Source: Sclerodactyla briareus
Lineage: Eukaryota > Echinodermata > Holothuroidea > Dendrochirotida > Sclerodactylidae
NCBI GenBank assembly: GCA_026419785.1
Contig: JAODTK010005637.1
Coordinates: forward strand, 359,603 to 423,602
Length of the DNA: 64,000 nt
Reading direction: 5' to 3'
This document shows positions 34,701-49,700 of the stretch, one piece after another. The notes under the pieces were generated by a model. The model did not search any database and was not told where the DNA came from. It was given only the letters and a program-made list of their open reading frames with translations. How positions within the stretch are numbered: position 1 is the stretch's first letter; each line of letters begins with the position of its first letter. The translations under genes and the position numbers were made by a program.

Positions 34701-37700
34701 GAGTGACATGACAATATTGTTTTGGGGTCAGGTCAGAGGTCATTGAGGTCACCAGAGTCAAAGTCTGAAAACCTTGTGAACACGAAATTCCAGAATGGTT
34801 GGTCTGATCGGGTTCACATTTGGTGTGTAACTTTCTTATGGGAGTATAGGAACCCTATTGTTTCTGGTATGATCGTAGGTGAATTTTGGTCAACAGTATA
34901 CTTTGTGAAAAGGTCAATATTTGGGCCAGTTTTTGGCTTGTGAACAACGATAACTCGACCCCATCTGGATATGAAAGCCTCCTACTTGTATGTGTGTTCC
35001 CCAGGAGTAGTTCATGAACCCTATTTTTTGGGGGTCACGTCAGAGGTCAATCTGAGGTCACCAGAGGTCAAAGTCCGAAGAACATTGTGCCCCGATTAGT
35101 CCAGAATGGTTGGTCCGAGCGGGTTGAAGTTTGATGTGTAGCTTTTCCTATGGAAAGGACAGGAACCCTATTGTTCTGGTTAATAGGGTTATTTGAGGGT
35201 AATTTTGGTCAAAATAGAAAAATTTGTAAAAGAGGTCAATAATTTGGCCAGTTTTGGCTTGTGAACCGATAACTCGACCCAACCTGGATAGTTTGAATTC
35301 ATTCTTGGTTTGTGTGTCCCCATGATGAGTACATGAACCTATTGTTTTGGGTCGGTCCCGAGGTCATCTGAGGTCACCAGAGGTGACAGTCTGAAAACCT
35401 TGTGAACACGATAAGTCCATAATGGTTGTTCCGATCGGGTTGAAAAATTCGCATGTGTAGCTTTCTATGGAGAGTACAGGAACCCCTTGTTTTCTGTAAG
35501 GTTGAGGGTGAATTTTGGTCAAAAATAGTAATTGTGAAAAAGTCATAATTTGGCCAATTTGGCTTGTGACCACACGTATCACCCCACCAGTATACTGAAG
35601 CTCATACTTGGCATGTGTGGTTCTCATAATGAGTACATGAACCCTATGTTTTGGGTCCGGTCAGAGATCATCTAGGTCACCAGAGTCAAAGGCCGAAAAC
35701 CCTTGTGAAACACGATAAGTCCAGAAGGGTTGGTCCGATCGGGTTGAATTTTGGGTGTAGCTTTCTTATGGGGAGTACGGAACCCTATTGTGTCTGTATG
35801 GTTGAGGGTGAATTTTGGTCAAAATAGAAATTGATGTAATAAGTCATTAATTTGGCCAGTTTTGGCTTGTGAACACGATAACTCGGCCCCACCTGGATGG
35901 ATGAAAGCTCATCCTGGTAGGTGTGTTCCCCATGAGATACATGGAACCATATAGTTTTGGGGTCAGGTCAGAGGTCATTCTGAGGTCACCAGAGTCCAAA
36001 GTCTGAAAACCTTGTGAACACGATGAATCCGAATGGTTGGTGGTCCGATCGGTGATACCAGGTGTGTTATCTTTCTTATTGGGGAGTATAGACCCTATTG
36101 GTTTCTGGTATCAGATCGTGGTGGGTGATTTTAAAAATTTAGAAATTTGTGAAAAGTCAATAAGTTGGTCAGTGTTTGGCTTGTGAAACGATGACTCGAC
36201 CCCACCTGGATGGATGAAGCTCATACTTTGGTATGTGTATTCCCCATGATGAGTACGGAACCAATATTGTGGGTTTTGGGGTCGTCAGGTCATCTGAGGT
36301 CACCAGAGTTCAAAGTCTGAACCTTGTGGAACCGATAAGTCCAGAATGGTTGGTGTTCCGATCGCGGTTGAAATTCGATGTGTACCTTTCTTATTGAAAA
36401 GTACAGGAACCCCATTGTTTCTGGTATATGTTGAGGGTGATTTTGGTCAAAAATATAAAATTCGTAAAAAGTCAATAATTTGGCCAGTTTTGGCTGTGAA
36501 CACGATATCGACCCACCAGGATAGATGAACCTCATACTTGCATGTGTGTTCCACCCATGATGAGTAGCCAGGAACCCTAGTTGTTTTTTTTTTTGTTTTG
36601 GGGTCAGGTCAGAGGTCATCTGAGGTCACCAGAGGTCAAAGTCCGAAAAACCTTGTGAACACGAAACGTCCAGAATGGATGGTCCGATCGGGTGAAATTT
36701 GGGTGTAAGCTTTCTTATGGGGAGTATCAGAACCCCTATTGTTTCTGATATAAGGTTGGAGTGAATTTTTGGTCAAAAATAGAAAATTGATGAAAGTCAT
36801 AATTTGCCAGTTTTGCTTGTAGCACGAAACTCGACCCCACACCCTGTATGGATGAAGCTCATACTTTGTATGTGTGTTCCCCATGATGAGTACTGAACGC
36901 ATATGTTTTTGGGTCATGTCCGAGGTCTCTGCAGGTCATCTAAGAGTCCAAGTCTGAAACCTTGTGAACACGATAAGTCCAAATGGTTTGTCTGATCGGT
37001 TTCAAACCATGTGTGGTAGCTTTCTTATGATTCTTATGGGGAGTATAGGAACCCTATTGTTCTGGTGATAGATCGTGGGTGATTTTGGTCAAAATTAGAA
37101 AATTTTGGCAAAGTCATAATTTGGTCCATTTTTGGCTTTGAACACGATGTACTTCGACCCCACCTGGATGGCATGAACTCATACTTGGTATGTGTGTTCC
37201 CCATGATGAGTACATGAACCTATTGTTTTGGGGTCATGTCAGAGGTCATCTGAGGTCACCAGAGGTCCAAAGGTCTGAAAACCTGGTGAACACATAAGTC
37301 AGATGGTTTGGTCTGATCGGGTTCAAATTTGGTGGTGTAGCTTTCTTAGGGGAGTACAGGACCCTAATTGTTTCTGGTATAGATCTGGTGCATTTTGGTC
37401 AAAATAGAGAATTTTTGAAAAATCATAAGTTGGCCCAGTTTTGGCTTGTGAACACGATAACTCGACCCACCTGGGGGGGGATGTAGAAGCTCATACTTGG
37501 CATGTGTTCCCCATGCTGAGTACATGAACCCTATTGTTTTGGGTCAGGTCAGAGGTCATCTGAGGTCCACCAGAGGTCAAGTCCGAAAACCTTGTGAAAA
37601 CACGATAAGTCCAGAAATGGTTGGGTCCGATCCAGGTTGAAATTGGGTGTAGCTTTCTTATGGGGAGTACAGGAACCCTATGTTTCTGATATAGGTTGAG

Positions 37701-40700
37701 GGAATTTTTGGTCAAAAATAGAAAATTTATGAAAGTCCTTAAATTTGGGGCCGGTTTGGCTTGTGAACACGATACTCGACCCCACCATGGCTGATGAAGC
37801 TCATACTTGGTAATGTGTGTTCCCATTATGATACATGAACCATATTGTTTTGGGGTCAGGTCAGAGGTCATCTGAGTCACCAGAGGTCAAAGTCCGAAAA
37901 ACCTGTATGCACGATAAGTCCAGAATATTCGTTCCGATCGGGTTGAAATCAGGTGTGTAACTTTCTTATGGAGTATAGGACCCTATTGTTTTCTTCTGGT
38001 ATAGATCGTGGTGAATTGTGGTCACAGTAGAAAAAATTGGTTGAAAGTCAATAATTTGGCCCATATTGGCTTGTGAACCCGAAACTCAATCCCATCTGGA
38101 TGGATAAGCTCATACTTGGTACGTGTGTTCCCCATGATGAGTACATGAACCTATTGTTTTTGGGTCACGTCAGAGGTCATCTGAGGTCACCAGAGGTCAA
38201 AGTCTGGAAAACTTGTGAACAACGATAAGCCAAATGGTTGTCCTGATCGGGTTCAAATTTGTGTGTAACTTTCTTATGGGGAGTATAGGACCCTATTGTT
38301 TCTTTTTTCTGGTATAGATCGTGGGTGACTTTTGGTCAACAGTAGAAATTTGTGAAAAGACAATAATTTGGCCAGTTTTGGTTGTGAACACGATACCTCG
38401 AGACCCCATCTGGATGGATGAAGCTCATACTTGTTATGTGTGTTTCCCCCATGATGAGTTCCTGAACCTATTGGTTTTGTGGTCACGTCAGAGTCATCTG
38501 AGGTCACCAGAGTCCAAGTCCGAAAACATGTGAACGACGATAAGCCAAGAATGGTTGGTCCGATCGGGTTGAAATTTGATGTGTAGAAGGCAAGGGTACG
38601 TCAAGGTCTTTCTTATGAACGTACAGAACCCTATTGTTTCTTTCTGTATAGGTTGAGGTAAATTTGGGTCAAAAATGGAAAATTTGTAAAAAAGTCATAT
38701 TTGGCCATTTTGCTTGTGAACACGATACCTCGACCAACCTTGATAGGTAAGTTCCTACTTGGTTTTGTTGTGTTCCCATGATGAGTACATGAACCATCTT
38801 GTTTTGGGTCAGGTCAGAGGTCATCTGAGGTCACCTGAGGTGAAAGTCGAAAACCTGTGAACACGATAAGTCCAGAATGGTTTGGTCCGATCGGGTTGAA
38901 ATTCGATGTTAGCTTTCTTTATGGAAAGTACAGGACCCCCATTGTTTTCTGGTATAGGTTGAGGGTGAATTTTGTCAAAATAGAAACTTATGTAAAAAGT
39001 CCATAATTTGGCCGTTTTGGGCTTTTGAACACGATACCTCGACCTTACCTGGATGATGAGCTCATATTGGCATGTGTGTTCCCCATGATGAGTACATGAA
39101 CCCTAATTTTTTGGGGTCAGGTCAGAGTCATCTGAGGTCACCAAGGTCAAAAAAGTCCGAAAACCTTGTGAACACGATAAGTCCAGATGGGGTGGTCTGA
39201 TCGGGTTGAAAATTTAGGTGTGTATCTTCTTATGGGGAGTAACAGGAACCTATTGTTTCTGATATAGGTTGAGGGTGACTTTGGTCAAAAATAGACAATT
39301 GATGAAAAGTCATTTAATTTGGCCAGTTTTGCTTGTGAACACGATAAGTCGACCCCACCAGGATGGTAAGCTCATACTTGGTATGTGTGTTCCCATGATG
39401 AGTACAATAACTCATATAGTTTGGGTCAGGTCCGAGGTCATCTGAAGTCACCAGAGGTCAAAAAGTCTGAAACCTTGTGAACACGATAAGTCCAGAATAT
39501 TCGGTGTCCGATCGGGTTAACCAGTTGTGTATCTTTCTTATGGGGAGTATAGGAACCCCTATTGTTTCTGGTAAGATCGTAGGTGAATTTTGGTCAAACA
39601 TTAGAAATTTGTGAAAAGTCATAATTTGGTCAGTTTTGCTTGTGACACACGAAATGACTCGCCCCCCTGGATGATGAAGCTCATACTTGTGGTATGTGTG
39701 TTCAAACCATGATGAGTTACATGAAACCAGATTGTTTTGGGGTCAGGTCCGATGTCATCTGGAGGTCACCAGAGGCCAAATCTTAAATCCTTGTGAACAG
39801 TCAGTCCGAATGGTTGGATCCCGCTCGGGTTGAAATTCGATGTTGTATCTTCTTATGAAAGTACGGAACCCCTTGTTTTTGGTATAGGTTGATGGTGAAT
39901 TTTGGTCAAAAATAGAAATTTGTAAAAGTCCTAATTTGGCCAGTTTTGCTTGTGGTGAACACGATAACTCGACCCCACCCCATGATATATGAAGCTCATA
40001 CATGGCATGTTGTGTTCCCATGATGAGTTACATGAACCCTATTGTTTTGGGGTGCAGGTCAGAGGTCATCTGAGGTCCCACCAGAGGTCAAAGTCCGAAA
40101 ACCTTGTGACCACGATAAGTCCAGAATATCTGATCCGATCAGGTTGGAATTTGGGTGAGCTTTCTTATGGGGAGTACAGGAACCCTAATTGTTTCTTGCT
40201 ATAGGTTGAGGTGGAATGTTTGGTCAATAGAAAATGATGAAAAGTCATATTTGGCCTTTTGGCTTGTGGAAACGATCACTCGACCCCACCATGGATGGGG
40301 ATGAAGCTCATCCTTGGTAGTGTGTGTCCCATGATGAGTACATGAACCATATTAGTTTTTGGGGTCATCAGAGGTATCTGGGTCACCATAGGTCCAGTCT
40401 GAAACGTGCTGAACACGGAACACATAATCCCAGAATGGGTTGGTCCGATCGGGTTGAAACCAGTGTGAGCTTTCTATGGGGGAGTATAGAACCTAATGCT
40501 TTTGGAATAGATCGGGGTGAATTTTGGTCTAAAAATATAAAATTTGTGGAAAAGTCAATAATTTGGTCATTTTGGCTTGTGAACAACTATGACTCGACCC
40601 CACCTGGATGGATGACCTCCATACTTTGGGTATGTTGTTCCCCATAGATGAAGTACAATGAACCATATTGTTTTTTTGGGGTCAGGTCAGAGTCATCTGA

Positions 40701-43700
40701 GGTCACCAGAGGTCAAGTCCGAAAACCTTGTGAACACGAAAAAAAAATAAGTCCAGATGGTGGTCTTATCGCGTGTTCAATTTTGGTGTGTACTTTCTTA
40801 TGGGGAGTAAAGGAACCCTATTGTTTCTTCTGGTATAGATCGGGGTGAATTTAGGTCCAAAATAGAGAATTTTTGAAAGTCCCAAATTTGGCCAGTTTTG
40901 TGCTTGTGAACCGATAACTCGACCCCAACCTGGATGGATGAATGCTCATACTTGGCACGTGTGTTCCCATGATTGAGTACATGAAACCCCATTGTTTGGG
41001 GTCAGGTCAAGGTCATCTGAGTCCCCAGAGAGGTCAAAGTCCGACAACCTTGTGAACAGATAATTCCAGAATGGTTTGCCGATCAAGTTGAATTTTGGGT
41101 GTAGCTTTCTTATGGGGAGTACAGGAACCCTATTGTTTCTGATATAGGTTGAGGGTGAATTTGGTCCAAATAGAAATTCTGACAAAGTCATTAATTGGCC
41201 ATTTTGGCTTGTGAACACACGATAACTTGACCTGACCTGGATGCTGAAGCTCATACTTGTATGGGTGTTCCCCATGATATTAGCATGAACCATATTGTTT
41301 GGGTCAGGTCAGAGGTCATCTGAGGTCACCAGAGGTCAAAGTCAGAACACCGTGTGAACACGATAAGTCCAGAAATGGTGGTTCCGATCGGGTTTGAATC
41401 AGGTGTGTAACTTTCTTATGGGGAGTATAGAACCCCTATTGTTTCTGTATAGATCGTGGGTGAATTTTGGTCAACATTAGAAAATTTGTGAAAAGTCAAT
41501 AATTTACGGCCAGTTTGGCTTGTAACACGATAAATCCACCCCATCTGGAGTGGATAAGCTCATACTTGGTATGTGTGTTCCCATATGATTACATAACCCT
41601 ATTGTTTTGGGGTCACGTCATAGGTCACTCTGAGGTCACCAGAGGTCCAAAGTCCGAAAACCTTGTGACACTATAAGGTCCAGAAATGGTTGGTCCGATC
41701 CGTGTTGAAATTTGATTGTAGCTTTCTTATGGAAAGTATAGGCCCTATGTTTTCTGGTATAGGTTGAGGTTACTTTTGGTCCAAAATAGAAAATTTTTTA
41801 AAAGTCCAATAATTTGCAGTTTTGGCTGTGAACACGATAACTCGACCCCACCTGGATAGTGAAGTTCATACTTGGTTTTTGGGCTCCCCATGAGAGTATC
41901 TGAACCATATTGTTTTTGGGGTCAGGTCAGAGGTCTCTGAGGTCACCAGAGGTGAAAGTCTGAAAACGCTTGTGAACATAAGTCAGAATGGTTGGTCCGA
42001 TCGGGTTGAAAATTCGATGTGGTTCTTTCTTATGGAAAGTACAGGAAACCCATGTTTCTGGTATAGGTTGAGGATGAATTTTGGTCAAAAAAGAAATTTG
42101 TAAAAAGTCATAATTTGGCCATTTTGGCTTGTGAACAAAGTATACCTGACCCCACCTGGATAGGATGAAGCTCATACTTGGCATGTGTGTTCCCCATGCT
42201 GAGTACATGAACCCCTCCTTGTTTTGGGGTCAGGTTCAAGGTCATCTGGTCACCAAGGTTCAAGTCTGAAAAACCTTGTGAACACGATAAGTCCAGAATA
42301 TTCGGTCTGATGGGTTGCAAATTTGGTGTGTGCTTTCTTATGGGGAGTACAGGAACCCGTTGTTTTCTCTGGTATATATCGTGGGTTGAATTTTGGGGGG
42401 GTCCAAACTAAAAATTTGTGAAAAGTCAATAAATTTGGCAGTTTTGCTTGTGAACACGATTCAACCTCACCCCACCTGTATAGAATGAAGCTTCATACTT
42501 GCTGTGTGTTCCCCATGTGAGTACCTGAACCATATTGTTTTGGGTCAGGTCAGAGGTCCCTATGAGGTCACCAGAGGTCACAGTCCTGAAAACCTTGTAA
42601 CACGATAAGTCGAATGGTTGGTCTGATCGGGTTAAAATCAGGTGTGTAGCTTTCTTATGGGATATAGAACCCCATTGTTTTCTGGTATAGGTTGAGAGTG
42701 TGAATTTTGGTCCAAAAAATAGAATTTTGTAAAAGGTCAATAATTTGGCCATTTTGGGCGTGTGAACACGATAACTCACAACTCAACCCCACTGGATAGA
42801 TAAGCTCATACTTGGCTGTTGTGTTCCCCATGATGAGTAGAAAATGACCATATTGTTTTGGGGTCGGTCAGAGGTCATCTGGGGTCCCAGAGGTCAAAGT
42901 CTGAGAAAACCTTTGTGACACGATAAGTCCAGCATGGTTGGTTCCCGATCGGTTTGGGGGCAATCCTGTGTGTAGCTTCTTATGGAGTCTAGGAAACCCC
43001 ATTGTTTTCTGGTATAGGTTGAGGTGAATTTTTGTCAAAATAAGAAAATTTGTACAAAGTCAATAATTGGCCATTGGCTTGTGGAACACGATACACTCGA
43101 CCCCCCCTGGTATGGTTGAAGTTCCTACTTGGTTTTGTGTTCCCCATGATGCGTTCATTACCATATTGTTTTTGGGGTCATGTCAGAGTCATCTGATGTC
43201 ACCAGAGGTCAAAGTCTGAAAACCTTGAGAACACGATAAGTCCCAGAATGGGTTGGTCTGATCGGGTTTCAAATTGGTGTGTAACTTTCTTATTTGGAGT
43301 ATAGGAACCCCTATTGTTTTCTGGTATAGATCGTGGGTGAAGTTTGGTCAACAGTAGAAATTTGGTGAAAAGTGTCAATAATTTGGCCAGTTTTTTTGGC
43401 TTGTGAACAACGATACTCGACCACATCTTGATGGATGAAGCTCATACTTTGTATGTGTGTTCCCCATGATGAGTTCATGACCCTTATTGTTTTAGGGGGG
43501 GTCACTGTCAGAGGTGCACTCTGAGGTCACCAAGGTCACAGACGTCCGAAAACCCTTGTGAACAGATAAGTCCAGAATGGTTGGTCTATCGGGTTAAATT
43601 TGATGTGGTAGCTTTCTTATGGAAACACAGGACCCCTATTGTTCTGGTATAGGTTGAGGTCAAATTTTTGGTCAAAATAGAAAATTTGTAAAAGTCAATA

Positions 43701-46700
43701 ATTTTGGGGGCCAGTTTGGCTTGTGAACACCGCTAAACTCGAACCCACCTGGAAGATGAAGCTCATACTTGGTCATGTGTGTTCCCATGATGAGTACTGA
43801 ACCCTATTGTTTTGGGGTCAGGTCAGAGGTCATCTGAGGTCACCAGAGGTCAAAGTCCTGAAAACCTTTGGTGACACGATAAGTCCAGAATGGTTGGTCT
43901 ATCGGGTTTCAAATTTGGTGTGTATCTTTCTTATGGGTAGTCCCGCACCTGTTGTTTCTGGTCTAGATCGTGGGTGAATTTTTCAAAAATAAAATTTGTT
44001 GAAAAGTCCATAATTTGGTCATTTTTGGCTTGTGAACCACGATTACTCAACCCCCACCTGGATGGTTAAAGCTCACCTTGGGCAATGTGTGTTTTCCCCA
44101 TGATGAGTATCATGAACCATATTGTTTTGGGTCAGGTCAGAGGTCATCTGAGGTCCGAGAGGTCAAAGTCTGAAAACTTTGTGAACACGAAATAAGTCCA
44201 GAATGGTGTGGTCCGATCGGGTTTGACAATCGGTGTTGCTTTCTTATGTGAGTATAGGAACCCCATTGTTTCTGTATAGTTGAGGGTGAATTTTGGTCAA
44301 AAATCGAAAAGTTGTAAAAATTCAATAATTTGGGCCAGTTTTGGCTTGTGAACACGCATAACTCGACCCCCCCTGTGATAGATGAGCTCCTACTTGGCTG
44401 TGTGTTCCCCATGATAGTACATGAACCCCTAAAAAAAATTGTTTTGGGGGTCAGGTCAGAGGGTCATCTGAGGTCCAAAAAACAGAGGTTCCCCCCCCAA
44501 AGTCCTGAAAACCTTGTGAACACTGACGGATAAGTCCAGAATGTTGTCTGATCGGTCTCAAATTTGGTGTGTGCTGTTCTTATGGGGATACCGGAACCCT
44601 ATGTTTTCTGTATAGATCGTGGGTGAATGTTGGTCAAAATAGAAAATTTGTGAAAAGTCAATAATTTGGTTAAGTTTGGCTTGTGAACACAATAACTAAC
44701 TCGACCCCACCTGGATAGGTGAAGTTCATACTTGGTGTTGTTGTGTTCCCCATAATGAGTACATGAACCATATTGTTTGGGGGTCAGGTCAGAGGGTCAT
44801 CTGAGGTCAACCAGAGGTCAAAGTCCTGAAAAACCTTGTGACACGATAATTCCAGAATTGGTTGGTCTGAATCGGTTCCAATTTTGGTGTGTAGCTTTCT
44901 TATGGGGAAGTACCGGGAACCCTATTTTTCTGCCTATAGAATCGTGGGTGAATTTTGGTCAAAAATAGAGAATTTGTGAAAAGTCATAAATTGGCCAGTT
45001 TTGGCTTGTGAACAACGATAACTCCGACCCCAAGCTGGATAGATGAAGCTCATACTGGCATGTGTGTTCCCATGATGATTACCTGAACCCTATTGTTTTG
45101 GGTCAGGTCAGAGGTCCTCTGAGGTCACCAGAGTCAAAGTCCGACAACCTTGTGAACACATAAGTCCAGAATGGTGTCGGCGATCAGGTGTGAAATTTGG
45201 GTGTAGCGTCTTTCTTTTGGGAGTACACAGGACCCTATTGTTTTCTGATATAGGTGCGGGTGACTTTCGTCAAAAATATAGAAATTTATGAAAGTCATTA
45301 ATTTGGCCAGTTTTGGCTGTGAACACATCAACTCAACCCCACCTGGTATAGAAGCTCTACTTGCATGTGGTGTTCCCCATGATGAGTACCATGAAACCAT
45401 ATTGTTTTTGGGCAGGTCAGAGGTCATCTGAGGTCAGCTGAGGGCAAAGTCTGAACACCTTGTGAACACGATAAGTCCAGAATGTTTGGTCCGATCGGTT
45501 GAAATTTGGGTGTAGTTCTTTCTCATGGGGAGTACGGGAACCCTATTGTTTCTGATATTATTTGGGGGGTGGATTGGTCAAAATAGAAAATTTGGAAAAG
45601 TCAATATTGGGCCCGTTTTGGCTTGTGAACATATAACTGACCCACCTGGATGATGAAGGCATACTTGGCTTTGTGTTTCCCCATGTGAGTACATGAACGC
45701 ATATTGTTTTGGGGTCAGGTCAGAGTCCTTCTGAGGTCACCAGACGTCAAAGTCTGAAAACTTTGTGAACACGATAAGTCAGAATGGTGGTCCGATCTGG
45801 GTTGAAATCAGGTGTGTAGCTTTGCTTAATGGGAGTATAGGAACCCATTGTTTCTGTTTCTGGTATAGGTTGAGGTGAATTTTGGTCAAATAAGAAAATT
45901 TGTAAAATGCAATGAATTTGGCCAGTTTTGGCTTGTGACCACGCCTACTCGACCCCACCTGGGCTAGATGCCCTGCATACTTGGCATGTGTGTTCCCCAT
46001 GAGAGTACATGATTCCTATTGTTTGGGGCAGTCAGATGTCATCTGAGGTCACCATAGGTCCAATGCCTTAAAACCTTGTGAACACGATAAGTCCAGAATG
46101 GTTGGGGTCCTGATCGGGTTCAAATTTGTTTGTAGGCTTTCTTATGGGGAGTACAGGAACCTTATTGTTTCTGGTATTGTTCGTGGTGAATTTTTGGTCA
46201 AGAATAGAAATTGTGAACAGTCATAATTTGTCAGTTTTGGCTTGTGAACACAATAACTCGACCCCACCTGGATAGGTGAAGTTCATACTTGTTTGTGTTT
46301 CCCCCTGATGAGTACATGAATCCATATTGTTTGGGGTGTCAGGTCAGAGGTCATTCTGAGGTCATCATAGGTCAAGTCTGAAAACGCTTGTGAACACATA
46401 AGTCCAGAATGGTTGGTTGATCGGGTTCAAATTTGGTGTGTAGCTTTCTTATTGGGGAGTATCAGGACCCTATTTGTTTCTGATATAGATCCTGGGTGAA
46501 TTTTGTCAAAAATAGAGAATTTCGTGAAAGTCAATAATTTGGTCCATTTTTGGGCTGGTGAACACGATAACTCGACTCAACTCGACCCCACTGGATAGAT
46601 GAAGCTCATACTTTGCATGTGTGTTCCCCATGATGGAGTACTGAACCCCCTATTGTTTTGGGGTCAGGCAGAGGTCATCTGAGGTCACCAGAGGTCATAG

Positions 46701-49700
46701 TCCGAAAACCCTGTGAACACACGATACGTCCAGAATGGGTGGATCGCGATCACTTTGAATTTTGGGTGTAGCTTTCTTATGGGGAGTACAGGAACCTATG
46801 TTTCTGATAGAGGTTGAGGGTGCATTTAGTCACAAATGGAAATTTATGAAAAGAAGTGCATTATTTGGTCCAGTTTTGGCTTGTAACACGATAACTCAGA
46901 CGCCCACCTGGATAGATGAAGCTATACTTGGCATTTGTTTTCTCCATCGATGAGTACCTACCCCATATTGTTTTGGGTCAGGTCATAGGTCATCTGAGGT
47001 CACCAAGGTCAAGTCTGAAAACCTTTTGAACACGCTAAGTCCAGAATGGTTGGTGCCGATCGGTTGAATTTTGGGTGTAGCTTTCTTATGGGGAGTACAG
47101 GAACCTTATTTTTTCTCATATAGGTTAGGGTGAATTTTGGTCAAATAGAAATTTATGAAAATGGCATTAATTTGGCCCGTTTTGCTTGTGAACAACACGA
47201 TAACCCGACCCACTTGGATGGTGAAGCTCATACTTGGTCATTTTGTTCCCATGATGAGTACATGCACCAATTGTTTTGGTCAGGTCAGAGGTCATCTGAG
47301 GTCACAATGAGCAAGTCCTAAAGTCCGAAAACCTGGTGAACCGATAAGTCCAAATGGGTTGGTCTGATCGTGTTGACATCAGGTGTGTAAACTTTCTTAT
47401 AGGGAATTATAGGAAACACCCTATTGTTTATCTTGTTAGATCGTGGGTGAATTTGGTCAACATAGAAAATTTGTGAAAAGTCAATAATTTGGCCAGTTTT
47501 GGCTTGTTGAACATGATAACTCGACCCCATCTGGATGGATGACGCTCATACTTGGTATGTGTGTTCCGCCATGATCACAATCCAAATCACACCAAACCTA
47601 AATTTAAAATTTTGGGGTCACCGTCAGAGGTCATCTGAGTCACCAAAAAGGGTCCAAGTCCGAAAACATTTTGAACACGATAAGTCAGAATTGTTGTTCC
47701 GATCGGGTTGAAATTTGATGTGTATGCTTTTCTTATTGAAAGTACAGGAACCCTATTGTTTCTGGTATAGGTTGAGGGTAATTTTTGGTCAAAAATAGAA
47801 AAATTTGTAAAAAGTCAATAATTTGGCCAGTTTGGCTGTGAACACGATAACTCGACCCCACCTGGTATAGGGTGAAGTTTCATACTTGGTTTGTGTGTTC
47901 CCGCATGATGAGTACATGAACCATATTGTTTTGGGGTTCAGGTCAGAGGTCATCTGAAGGTCCCAGAGGTCAAAGTCTGAAAACTTGTGAGCACAACGAT
48001 AAGTCCAGAATGGTTGTCCCCCTTCCCCCGATTGGGTTGAAATTCGATGTGTAGCTTTTGGGAAGTACAGGAACCCCCATTGTTTCTGGTATAGGTTGAG
48101 GGTTAATTTTGGTCAAAAATAGAAAGAAAATTGTAAAAAGTCAATAATTTGGCAAGTTTGGCTTGTGACACACGATAACAAGGGATCCCACTGGATAGAT
48201 GACGCTCATACTTGCATGTGTGTTCCCCATGATGAGTACATAACCCATTGTTTGGGTGTCAGGTCAGAGGTCATCTGAGGTCACCAGAGGTCAAGTCCGC
48301 AAAACTCTGTTACACGATAAGTCCGAATGGTTGGTCCGATCGGGTTGAAATTTGGGTGTAGCTTCTTATGGGGGAGTCACAGGAACCCTATTGTTTCGAT
48401 AAGGTTTGAGGGTGAATGTTCTGGTCAAAAAATTAGAAAATTTATGAAAGTCATTAATTTGGCCAGATTTTGGCTTGTGTGAACACGATAACTTCGCCCC
48501 ACTGGATGGATGAAGCTCATACTTGTATGTGTGTTCCCCATGATGAGTACATGGAACCATATTGTTTTGGGGTCCGGTCAGAGGTCATCTGAGGCACCAG
48601 AGTCAAGTCTAAAACCTTGTGAACACTATAAGGCCAGAATGGTTTGTCTGGAGGGGATCGATCGGGGTTGAAATCAGGGTGTTTGAGCTTTCTTATGGGG
48701 AGTAGGAACTCCATTGTTTCTGGTATAGATCGTGGGTGATATTTGGTCAAGAATATAAAATTTGTGCAAAGTCATACATTCGGTCAGTTTTGGCTTGTGA
48801 ACACATAACTCGACCCCACCTGGGATAGGTGAAGTTTATACTTGGTTGGTGGTGTTCCCCATGATGAGTACATTAATACTTTTGTTCTTCGGTCAAGTCA
48901 GAGCCTCTGAGGTCCCCAGATGTCAAAGTCCGAAAACTTGTGAACACGATAAGTCCAGAATGGTTGGCTGTATCGGGTTCAAATTTGGTGTGTAGCTTTC
49001 TTATGGGAGTACAGGAACCCTATTGTTTCTGGTATGATCGTAGGTGAATTTTGGTCAAAATAGAGAATTTGTGAAAAGTCATTAATTTGGCCAGTTTTGG
49101 CTTGTGAACACGATAACTCGACCCCACCTGATAGATGAAAGCTCATACTTGGCTGTGTGGTTCCCCATGATGAGTACATGAACCCTATTTTTTTGGGGTC
49201 AGGTCAGAGAACGTCTGAGGTCACCAGCGGTCAAGTCTGAAAACCGTTGTGGTAAACACCGATAAGTCCAGAATGAGTTGGGTCCGTATCGGGTTGAAAT
49301 TGGATGTGTAGCTTTCTTATGGAAAGTAGCAAGAACCCTATTGTTTCTTTCTGGTATATGGTTGAGGTAATTTTGGTCAAAAATAGTAAAATTGTTGTAA
49401 AAGTCAATAATTTGGCCAGTTTTGGCTTGTGAACACGATAACTCGACCCCACTGGATAGGATGAAGTCATACTTGGTTTGTGTGTTCCCCTGATGAGTAC
49501 ATGAACCATATTGTTTTGGGTCCAGGTCAGAGGTCATCTGAGGTCACACCAGAGGTCAAAGTCTGAAAAGCCTTGTGAACATGATGAAGTCCAGAATTGT
49601 TGGTCCGATCGGGTTGAAATTCGATGTTTGCTTTCTATGGAAGTACAGAACCCCCCATTGTTTCTGGTATAGGTTGAGGTTAATTTTGGTCAAAAATAGA

